A DNA stretch of 7,008 bases, taken from an uncultured Campylobacter sp. GTDB taxonomy: Bacteria; Campylobacterota; Campylobacteria; Campylobacterales; Campylobacteraceae. Below, one piece after another: positions 1 through 5,086 of this stretch. Each line of letters opens with the position of its first letter. Positions within the stretch are counted from its first letter, which is position 1. The translations under genes were made by a program, and so were the position numbers. The DNA lies in the NCBI RefSeq assembly GCF_937949835.1, contig NZ_CALEDC010000194.1:1-7008 (forward strand), written 5' to 3'. A model generated the notes under the pieces. It saw nothing but the letters and a program-made list of their open reading frames with translations, had not been told where the DNA came from and made no database searches.

Positions 1-141
1 TGCGGCGTTTTTGTCCGTAAGTGCGGCAAGGAAAATAGCGATAAGCTCCTAGAAGCTTTGCACGGCAGCCTCTTCCAAAAACCGCTTGTTTATGAGCGAA
101 TTTTCGATGTCGGGGTGAGCTAGAATGATTAAATTTTTCAT
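1..141 (-). pseudogene. Broken N-terminus of a flavodoxin-fold NAD(P)H oxidoreductase
   Basis: The reading frame starts with ATG at 141-139, behind a good ribosome binding site (AAAGGA about five bases upstream). It encodes 30 residues beginning MKNLIILAHPDIENSLINKR, then meets TAG at 51-49. The beta strand followed by AHP and a downstream NK is the typical start of the Flavodoxin_2 family (MdaB/YwrO/KefF-like quinone or flavin reductases), whose members are usually about 175-200 residues. The intact relative at 1281 starts in the same way. Past the stop, none of the three minus-strand frames down to position 1 shows a convincing continuation of the family. I therefore read it as a truncated gene or pseudogene, although its far end lies outside the window. 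A programmed event or sequencing error at the TAG cannot be excluded. Confidence 0.6.
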
Positions 142-177
142 ATTTTTCCTTTAAAATTTTGGTTTAGGGCGATAAAA

Positions 178-239
178 TTTGCCGCTAAAATCGCAGATAG
201 AACTCCGCTTTGAAATTTTATTTTCAAATTAGCGGCAGA
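178..239. repeat. Nine-base-pair inverted repeat with nested inner repeat
   Basis: TGCCGCTAA at 180-188 is the exact reverse complement of TTAGCGGCA at 229-237. One G-U and one further pair could extend the stem to 178/239. A second stem, TTGAAA/TTTCAA (210-215/222-227), lies inside the loop. On the minus strand the outer stem is followed by AATTTTATC, a poor U-tract, so this would be at most a weak terminator. A repeat of this length and spacing can arise by chance in 7 kb. Confidence 0.35.
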
Positions 240-273
240 ATTCTAAGGCAAAATTTCAAGACCAAATTTTAAT

Positions 274-306
274 GCCGAAGCTTCGGCGCTTAAATTTGAC
301 GCCGAA
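274..306. repeat. Three-arm inverted repeat with mutually exclusive pairings
   Basis: Positions 274-287 (GCCGAAGCTTCGGC) are a perfect 14-base palindrome. The right half, as TTCGGCG 282-288, is also perfectly complementary to CGCCGAA 300-306 across an 11-base loop. The middle arm can therefore pair with the left arm or the right arm, not both, which is the layout of an attenuator or switch. It lies about 90 bases past the bcp stop on the minus strand and about 130 bases before the broken oxidoreductase start. No U-run follows on either strand. Function is unknown. Confidence 0.45.
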
Positions 307-397
307 ATTCCATAACAAATTTCAGCGCATAAATTTCATAATTAAAGCTTAGTGCAAAATGCGCTAGAGTTCTATTTCAAAACGCTGGCTTGGCGCT

Positions 398-925
398 TTA
401 TTTCCCCGCAGCTAGCAGATCTGCAAGCACCTTTGCGGCGTGATCCTTTGCCTTGACGCTTTTATAGACCTTTAAAATTTTGCCGTCCTTGCCGATCAGA
501 AAGGTCGAGCGCACGATGCCTAGATACTCGCGCCCGTAGTTTTTGCGCACCTGCCACGCGCCGTATAGCTTGGCTACCTCGTGCTGCGGATCGCTCAGCA
601 GGATGTGCTTTAGGCTCTGCTTGGCGATGAAGCCCGCGTGGGATTTGGCGCTGTCGGGGCTGATGCCGACGATCACGCAGTCTGCGGCGATGAAATCATC
701 GTACGCGGCGCTAAATTCGCACGCTTCGGTCGTGCAGCCGGGGGTGTTATCCTTGGGGTAAAAATACAGCGCGACCCTCTTACCCGCGAAGTCCTTTAGC
801 GCGACGCTCGCTCCGTCGGCGTTTTGCAGCGTAAAAGCGGGTGCTACGTCTCCTGCTTGCAGCGTGATTTTGCGCTCGCGATCCTCTGTGCTGAACTCGC
901 CTTCGATCTGTGTTTTTCTCTGCAT
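398..925 (-). CDS. bcp: Bcp/PrxQ-type thiol peroxidase (peroxiredoxin)
   Basis: This is a cytoplasmic thiol peroxidase that reduces hydrogen peroxide and organic hydroperoxides with electrons from thioredoxin. The 175-residue product has the AhpC/TSA thioredoxin fold from about residue 22. The active site PKDNTPGCTTEAC covers residues 57-69 and matches the P-x3-T-x2-C signature. Cys64 is the peroxidatic cysteine and Cys69, five residues on, is the resolving cysteine of the Bcp/PrxQ group. Arg139 in IVRSTFLIG is the conserved active-site arginine. The ATG at 925 has AAAGGA six bases upstream, so this start is well supported, although it gives a charged tail of about 20 residues before the usual Bcp start (ITLQAGDVAPAF). 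The tail has no signal-peptide character. The gene stands alone, divergent from the oxidoreductase at 1281. No peroxide-regulator site was recognised upstream. Confidence 0.95.
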   Translation of the reverse strand: MQRKTQIEGEFSTEDRERKITLQAGDVAPAFTLQNADGASVALKDFAGKRVALYFYPKDNTPGCTTEACEFSAAYDDFIAADCVIVGISPDSAKSHAGFIAKQSLKHILLSDPQHEVAKLYGAWQVRKNYGREYLGIVRSTFLIGKDGKILKVYKSVKAKDHAAKVLADLLAAGK

Positions 926-1280
926 ATCGTGTCCTTTTTTTGAAATTTTCGGGCTCGTAGCCCAAGTTGCGGCTAAATTTTAATCTTTTTTCATAAATTT
1001 ATCCTTGCTTTGGATGAAATTTTGCTCCGTGCCGCAGCTGCACACGCATCGGGCGAATCGTAAGCAGATCGTTCTAGACGAGACTAATTCTGGAAGCTTG
1101 TGCTTTGCGGCATGCGTAAAAACATTTTGTAGCGCGTGCCTTGAGACAGTATGGTAAGAGAGTGCTTAGTTATCTATCGTGCCACGCAAATCCCATTCCT
1201 CACAAGCAAAATAACGCCCGCTTAATCTACTTTTAGCTTTTTAACGATATGATTCTGCAAATTTTAACAAAGGAAATAAC
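926..1280. other. Divergent intergenic region between bcp and the oxidoreductase
   Basis: No gene is visible in these 355 bases, which must carry promoters for both flanking genes. On the minus strand the bcp leader contains a small hairpin, GGGCT-ACG-AGCCC (951-963), and upstream A+T-rich DNA (about 972-1010) where a -10 box could lie, though none is clear. On the plus strand a longer imperfect hairpin is possible at 1109-1140: GGCATGCG pairs with CGCGTGCC with one G-U pair, and AAAA 1118-1121 pairs with TTTT 1125-1128 inside. It has no U-run and does not look like a terminator. Confidence 0.5.
1248..1253 (+). promoter_or_regulatory. Candidate -10 box for the oxidoreductase gene
   Basis: TATGAT lies 27 bases before the ATG at 1281 and is preceded by the T-rich stretch ttttagcttttt (1231-1242). 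This fits the sigma-70 promoters of Campylobacter, which rely on a good -10 box and upstream T-runs rather than a -35 box. Transcription would start near 1260 and give a leader of about 20 bases that contains the ribosome binding site AAAGGA (1269-1274). This is a pattern match only. Confidence 0.4.
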
Positions 1281-1829
1281 ATGAAAACGCTCGTGATCTT
1301 ATCGCATCCGAATTTCGCCGCCTCGCGCGTGAACAAAGCCCTATCGCAGGTCGCAAAGGGCGCTGCTGGCGTAGAGGTGCGCCATTTGGAGGGACTTTAC
1401 GGCACCGATACTGCTCGCATTGACGCCCGCGCAGAGCAAGACGCGCTACGCGGCGCGGATCGCATCGTATTTTTGTACCCGATGTACTGGCTAAATGTGC
1501 CGCCTATGCTAAAAGCCTATATTGACACCGTCTTTTCGCACGAGCTGGTGGGCTCCGGCGCGCTTAAGGGCAAGGTCTTGCAGCTTGCGCTAAGCGTCAG
1601 CACCCCGCTTGGCGAGTACTCCAAACAGGGTGCTATCGGCTTTAGCCTGGATGAAATTTTAACGCCGCTTAAGATCGCAGCAAACTACTGCGGGATGGAC
1701 TTTGCTGTGCCGTTTGTCAGCAGCGGATTTGAGCCGGGCGAGTTTGGCGACGATGCCGTAGATGCCGCAGCCGCACGCTTTGGCAAGCTTTTGCGAGGCG
1801 AACTAAGCCCCGGCGAGTATCAAATTTAG
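1281..1829 (+). CDS. Flavodoxin-fold NAD(P)H oxidoreductase (Flavodoxin_2 family)
   Basis: The product is a probable soluble FMN- or FAD-dependent NAD(P)H:acceptor oxidoreductase of the MdaB/YwrO/KefF type, which transfers two electrons to quinones or related acceptors. At 182 residues it has the normal family length. The first beta strand and flavin-phosphate loop are MKTLVILSHPNFAASRVNKA (1-20). The conserved block FLYPMYWLNVPPMLKAYID (64-82) carries the P-x-Y-W...P..LK..D pattern that packs on the flavin. The C-terminal half, with YCGMDF (136-141), fits the family. The start is supported by AAAGGA six bases upstream. The gene is single, divergent from the peroxidase gene, and related at its N-terminus to the broken gene at 1-141. 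This pairing suggests redox or oxidative-stress defence, but the natural acceptor cannot be read from the sequence. No transmembrane or signal segment is visible. Confidence 0.85.
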   Translation: MKTLVILSHPNFAASRVNKALSQVAKGAAGVEVRHLEGLYGTDTARIDARAEQDALRGADRIVFLYPMYWLNVPPMLKAYIDTVFSHELVGSGALKGKVLQLALSVSTPLGEYSKQGAIGFSLDEILTPLKIAANYCGMDFAVPFVSSGFEPGEFGDDAVDAAAARFGKLLRGELSPGEYQI

Positions 1830-1909
1830 CAAAGCAAATGCCCGCTACCCGCGGCTATGAGCCGAAATTTTACGAGAGTGATTTTATCCGCGGAATCTAC
1901 GCCTTTTAA

Positions 1910-1967
1910 CGAGCCGATCGGTAAAAGCTCAAAAAACGCTCGGGTTTAGGGCGAGGCGATCGGCTCG
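1910..1967. repeat. Eleven-base-pair inverted repeat
   Basis: CGAGCCGATCG (1910-1920) is the exact reverse complement of CGATCGGCTCG (1957-1967), separated by 36 bases. The loop contains a possible short stem, CTCG with CGAG, around GGTTTAGGG. It starts 80 bases after the stop of the oxidoreductase on the plus strand. No U-run follows the right arm, so it is not a standard intrinsic terminator. It could be an mRNA 3'-end stabiliser, a protein-binding site or an element terminus. Confidence 0.5.
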
Positions 1968-2358
1968 ATGATCTGTCCGTGCTGCTATCTATCGGCGGGC
2001 GCGGTTAGTGCGTGCTTGCTTTAATCTGGATCGGTCCGCCCTCTCGGTACGGATATCTGTGCGAGGATTGATCGCTACTGCGTAAAGCGGCGGCGTGTCA
2101 CGAGCGCGTAAAATATGAAAGCGCATCGTTATAGGCGAGCGGGCAGAGTGAAGAGGGGTCTGCGTTTCATAAATATCTCGCGTGGGTGGGCTTGCGTACT
2201 GCATGTATGCAAAGCCTGCGCGAAATGCGCACTGCGGTAAAATAGGGTAAGACCGCTTCTTGGTGTGATTGGGGCTGGATGTCGCGCGGGGTGCATCTGC
2301 GCGCATGAGAGAAAAGACCGCTTATAGCGCTATTTGAGCTGCTACGAAATTTGATTTA

Positions 2359-2408
2359 TCAAAAAAGATTTTTGAAGAAGGAGCAGAATTCATAAAATTT
2401 CGCTCCTT
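2359..2408 (-). terminator. Probable intrinsic terminator of the ModG-like gene
   Basis: Read on the minus strand, AAGGAGC (2408-2402) and GCTCCTT (2384-2378) form a seven-base-pair stem about 48 bases past the stop codon. A T-rich stretch follows that includes TTTTTT at 2366-2361. A second A/T hairpin, TCAAAAA-AGA-TTTTTGA (2359-2375), overlaps that stretch. The distance from stem to T-run is longer than usual, so efficiency is uncertain. Confidence 0.5.
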
Positions 2409-2455
2409 GATTTCGCGATGTTTAAAGCGTGCACATCGGTTCGCACAATGCAGGA

Positions 2456-2881
2456 TTATTTTACGCCGACGATGATTTGAGTAGCTTTTATGATCGCGGT
2501 TACTTCGTCGCCGACTGCTAGCGCCAAATTTTTAACGGAGCCGTTTGTGACGATCGCGCTTAAATTTTCGCCGCCTGCAGTTCTGACATCGATTTCAGCA
2601 TTGATTGCGCCCTCTTTAACGGCGGTGATTTTGCCTTTTAGCTGGTTCACAGCACTTAGACGAAGGTCGTTTTCTCCCTTTGAAATGATGACATTTGGGG
2701 CTTTGAATAAAAATACCGCCTCTTTGCCCGCCTTTAGATCTAAGGCTTTTTCGGAGTCGACCGTAACGGTCGCTTTTAGCACGTCGCCGCCTCTGGTTTT
2801 AGCTGTGATTAGCGAATTTACCGCACCTATTTTTACGTCGCTGATTACGACGTGAAGCTGATTTCTAGCACTGATTGCCAT
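2456..2881 (-). CDS. modG: ModG-like molybdate-binding protein with tandem Mop (TOBE) domains
   Basis: The product is a small soluble molbindin thought to store or buffer molybdate (or tungstate) in the cytoplasm. The 141 residues form two repeats of about 70. Repeat one, with SARNQLHVVISDVKIGAVNS (4-23), runs to about residue 68. Repeat two, with SAVNQLKGKITAVKEGAINA (76-95), runs to the end. The S-A-x-N-Q start and the later K-A-x-x-I/V-I-x strand are Mop hallmarks, and length and layout match Azotobacter ModG. There is no DNA-binding domain, so it is not ModE, and no ATPase domain, so it is not ModC. AAGGAG lies five bases before the ATG. It is transcribed alone: no modABC or molybdenum-cofactor genes are in the window. 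Confidence in the fold is high; the symbol is by analogy. Confidence 0.88.
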   Translation of the reverse strand: MAISARNQLHVVISDVKIGAVNSLITAKTRGGDVLKATVTVDSEKALDLKAGKEAVFLFKAPNVIISKGENDLRLSAVNQLKGKITAVKEGAINAEIDVRTAGGENLSAIVTNGSVKNLALAVGDEVTAIIKATQIIVGVK

Positions 2882-3351
2882 TGTTTCTCCTTGTAAAAAA
2901 TTACGAGCAATGTTAGCGGCAAATCCTTAAATGAAATTTAAAAATGCTGCATGTAAGAAATTAATTTGATTTGTTGCGAATTTATATTAAGCCCACTTTT
3001 TAAATTCCTAGCTTGCATTATGAAAAATAGCGTTAAAAAATAGATGAAATTCTAAATTTGCATATTAAATCGGGTTATTTTCCTTGAAATTTTATTCGCT
3101 TTTTATAAAATTCTGCGTTTTTTAGAGCTCTGACGCAAAATTTAGCGTTTGTTTTATGCGCACCTGTGAAGTGTACATCCGGATAAAATTTATCGCAAAT
3201 CGTGCCTGGTAAGGCTTTAAGAGCGCTCCGCTTACGCCTTGTTCGCTGAATTCTATGCCTCGTACATTGGTTTTACGAATAGATTTTGGTGAGCGAGGCG
3301 ATTTTACATTTGCTTTAAAATACAGCTAGAGGTGCGTTTTGTGCCAAAATT
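2882..3351. other. A+T-rich intergenic region with overlapping start-less open frames
   Basis: No confident gene is present in these 470 bases. Near 2882-3000 the minus strand should carry the promoter of the ModG-like gene; TAATATAAAT at about 2981-2990 is a possible -10 region. A perfect A/T hairpin, TTAAAT-GAA-ATTTAA, lies at 2927-2941. Between 3075 and 3325 two minus-strand frames stay open for over 60 codons each (stops at 3122-3124 and 3075-3077), but neither has an ATG or ribosome binding site at its upstream end. They may be part of a repeat or decayed sequence. Confidence 0.45.
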
Positions 3352-3362
3352 TCAGCGCACCT
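3330..3362 (-). repeat. Hairpin across the stop codon of the DUF488 gene
   Basis: AGGTGCG (3330-3336) and CGCACCT (3356-3362) are perfectly complementary. The inner sequence forms TTTTG-TGC-CAAAA (3337-3349) directly on top of the left arm, with six unpaired bases on the right. The TGA stop of the gene (3354-3352) lies in the unpaired part. No run of T follows on the minus strand. It may be a weak terminator or an mRNA 3'-end structure for the operon. Confidence 0.4.
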
Positions 3363-3708
3363 TGCTTTGCAGAAAATCACGCAGAATCATCGCGTGGTTG
3401 CAGTGCTCGTCCTTTGCGGCATATAGCAGCGTGACGACCGGCTCGTTTTTAACCGCTTTTAAAAACTCCGCTACGGCGGGATTTTGCTCAAGCTCAGCTA
3501 AGTAAAGCTCCTTAAAATGGGCGAAATTCTCAGGCTTATGCGCGAAAAGCTTGCGTATTTCGGTGCTAGGCGTTATATCTTTCGCCCACATATCAAGCTC
3601 CAGCGCGTCTTTTTTTATGCCGCGCGGCCAAAGCCTGTCGCATAGTACGCGAAAACCATCCCCTTCCTCTGCGCTCTCATAAACGCGCTTAATCTTAAAT
3701 TTTGTCAT
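3352..3708 (-). CDS. DUF488 (YeaO-like) family protein
   Basis: This is a small cytoplasmic protein of 118 residues belonging to DUF488, a widespread family of unknown function. The family blocks are easy to see: IKRVYE (6-11), the very conserved CDRLWPRG (23-30), LDMWAKDITPS (38-48), and YAAKDEHCNHAMIL (96-109), which contains Cys103 and His105. Length is normal for the short form. The ATG at 3708-3706 has the strong ribosome binding site AAGGAG (3715-3720) six bases away. It follows the purF stop by 20 bases on the same strand and is very probably co-transcribed with it as the last gene of the unit. Nothing in the sequence links it mechanically to purine synthesis, so the operon link is positional only. 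Confidence 0.88.
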   Translation of the reverse strand: MTKFKIKRVYESAEEGDGFRVLCDRLWPRGIKKDALELDMWAKDITPSTEIRKLFAHKPENFAHFKELYLAELEQNPAVAEFLKAVKNEPVVTLLYAAKDEHCNHAMILRDFLQSKVR

Positions 3709-3728
3709 AGTTTACTCCTTTAAATTTG

Positions 3729-5075
3729 CTAGTCTTTGATGAAATAATCGCCGTCGAAGCTTACGAGCGAGTATTTGCGCTCGCTCCCAAGCGCTTCTAC
3801 GAGCTCAGGCACGCTAAGAAACGTGAGGCTGTCGGCGCCTATAAATTTGCAAATTTCATCCGTGCTCATATTTGCGGCGATCAGCTCGCGCACGCTCGGC
3901 GTGTCGATCCCGTAGCGTTCGGGATACTTTAGCTCCGGGCTTGCGATGCACATATGTACGCGCGCCGCGCCCGCATGGCGCAGAAGCTCGACGATCTTTT
4001 TGCTCGTAGTGCCGCGCACGATGCTGTCGTCGATCACCGCGACGCTTTTGCCGTGTAGTTCCGCCGCGATCGGATTTAGCTTGAGTTTAACCTTTAAATT
4101 TCGCACCTCTTGCGTCGGCTCGATGAAGGTGCGGCCGATGTAGTGGTTGCGCACGATCGCCATCTCGAAGGGCAGCTTGCTCTCTTGCGCGAAACCCAGC
4201 GCCGCCGGCACGCCGCTATCGGGTACGGGCACGACGAAATCGGCTTTTAGCTCTTTACATTTTCGCGCGAGCGCCGCGCCCAGTTTTTTTCTGACCTCGT
4301 ATACGTTTTTGCCCTCTACGACGCTGTCGGGGCGCGCGAAGTAGATGTATTCAAACGCGCAAATTCTAGCCTCCGCAGCTTTTAAAATTTCAAACGAGCT
4401 AAACTCATCCTTACCCTCTTCGAAAATCACCATCTCGCCGGGCTTTACGTCGCGGACGAACTCGGCTCCTACGAGATCAAACGCGCAGGTCTCGCTCGCG
4501 ACGATGTAGCCGCCGTCTTTGAGCCTGCCGATGCTGAGCGGACGCACGCCGTAGCGATCGCGCACGGCAAACATCTTCGAGCGGCTTAAAATCAGAAGCG
4601 AATACGCGCCTACGCACTGTTGCAGCGCCTCGATGATGCGGTCTTTTAGATGCTCCTGCTTACTGCGTGCGATGAGGTGCAGGATGTTTTCGGTGTCCAT
4701 GCCGGACTGAAAGATCGCCCCCTCGCTTACGAGCTTGCGGCGAATTTCGTCTTTATTGATCAAATTTCCGTTATGAACGATCGAGATCTCCCCCAAAGCG
4801 TAGTTGCCCGCAACGGGCTGCGCGTCCTTTAGGCTATCTGCGCCCGCGGTGCCGTAGCGGTTGTGACCGATCGCGATGTTGCCTTTTAAAATTTCAAAAC
4901 TCGCGGGGCTAAAAACCTCCGTCACGAGCCCTGTGGCTTTGATCGTTTTGATATGATGGTTGAAGCTCGAGCTGATGCCGCTTGCCTCCTGGCCGCGGTG
5001 CTGCATGGCAAAAAGCCCGTAATACGCGGTTTTAGCCGCACCTTCGGAATTTATGACTCCCACGATTGCGCACAT
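3729..5075 (-). CDS. purF: Amidophosphoribosyltransferase
   Basis: PurF catalyses the first committed step of purine synthesis, converting PRPP and glutamine to 5-phosphoribosylamine, glutamate and pyrophosphate. The 448 residues hold an N-terminal class II glutamine amidotransferase domain and a C-terminal phosphoribosyltransferase domain. Cys2, exposed once Met1 is removed, is the nucleophile, so there is no propeptide. HRGQEASGI (26-34), HNRYGTAG (71-78) and HNGNL (101-105) form the glutaminase site. FEYIYFARPDS (241-251) and the PRPP loop VAVIDDSIVRGTTS (345-358) form the transferase site. Of the four cysteines that bind an iron-sulfur cluster in the Bacillus enzyme, only an equivalent near Cys239 is obvious, and the C-terminal C-x-x-C is absent, so a cluster is unlikely. 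The start is fixed by Cys2 and by AGAGG upstream. It lies between the nucleotidyltransferase remnant and the DUF488 gene. Confidence 0.97.
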   Translation of the reverse strand: MCAIVGVINSEGAAKTAYYGLFAMQHRGQEASGISSSFNHHIKTIKATGLVTEVFSPASFEILKGNIAIGHNRYGTAGADSLKDAQPVAGNYALGEISIVHNGNLINKDEIRRKLVSEGAIFQSGMDTENILHLIARSKQEHLKDRIIEALQQCVGAYSLLILSRSKMFAVRDRYGVRPLSIGRLKDGGYIVASETCAFDLVGAEFVRDVKPGEMVIFEEGKDEFSSFEILKAAEARICAFEYIYFARPDSVVEGKNVYEVRKKLGAALARKCKELKADFVVPVPDSGVPAALGFAQESKLPFEMAIVRNHYIGRTFIEPTQEVRNLKVKLKLNPIAAELHGKSVAVIDDSIVRGTTSKKIVELLRHAGAARVHMCIASPELKYPERYGIDTPSVRELIAANMSTDEICKFIGADSLTFLSVPELVEALGSERKYSLVSFDGDYFIKD

Positions 5076-5086
5076 TTTCTAACCTC

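Larger units (their letters stand above)
142..397. other. Intergenic region with AAATTT clusters and inverted repeats
   Basis: No gene is visible between the bcp stop and the start of the oxidoreductase fragment. AAATTT occurs eight times here (154, 175, 213, 251, 264, 292, 317, 331) and once more at 131 inside the fragment. Inverted repeats sit at 274-306 (three arms) and 180-188/229-237 (nine base pairs). The latter encloses a six-base-pair repeat, TTGAAA 210-215 with TTTCAA 222-227. In a minus-strand transcript these would fall between the end of bcp and the ribosome binding site at about 146-151. They could act as a bcp 3' end or as a leader for the broken oxidoreductase. Neither role is proven, because no clear U-run follows a stem. 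Confidence 0.5.
1830..2455. other. Long intergenic region without a convincing gene
   Basis: These 626 bases separate two convergent genes. I see an inverted repeat at 1910-1967 and a minus-strand terminator at 2359-2408. Smaller elements are a hairpin CGGCT-ATG-AGCCG (1852-1864), a palindrome ATAGCGCTAT (2324-2333), a stem TGCGC-GAAAT-GCGCA (2217-2231), and a 10-base direct repeat AAGACCGCTT (2249-2258 and 2314-2323). Positions 1968-2330 are relatively G+C-rich and resemble neither the A+T-rich gaps elsewhere nor a recognisable gene. They may be the remains of a lost gene, but I could not identify any family in six frames. Confidence 0.45.

Noticed and set aside
142..306. An FMN or other known riboswitch before the broken flavin-type reductase
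   Set aside because: The stems do not carry the conserved core words of the FMN element, and no other known class was recognised.
780..965. Minus-strand frame overlapping the start of bcp
   Set aside because: It lies mostly inside bcp in another frame, has a TTG start and a low-complexity arginine-rich product, so it is a shadow.
1838..1909. Plus-strand 23-codon frame (MPATRGYEPKFYESDFIRGI and three more residues)
   Set aside because: No good ribosome binding site and it overlaps a hairpin. The peptide could be the end of a lost gene, but it is too short to judge.
1989..2306. Minus-strand open frame of 105 codons
   Set aside because: No ribosome binding site before its ATG, very arginine- and proline-rich composition, no recognisable motif, and it lies in a G+C-rich gap where long frames arise easily.
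2249..2323. Direct repeat AAGACCGCTT at 2249-2258 and 2314-2323 as a CRISPR or iteron array
   Set aside because: Only two copies of ten bases, no further units and no regular spacing.
178..2923. Shared 11-base word TTTGCCGCTAA (178-188 and, inverted, 2913-2923)
   Set aside because: Several shared 11-base words are expected by chance in a window of this size, and the flanks do not match.
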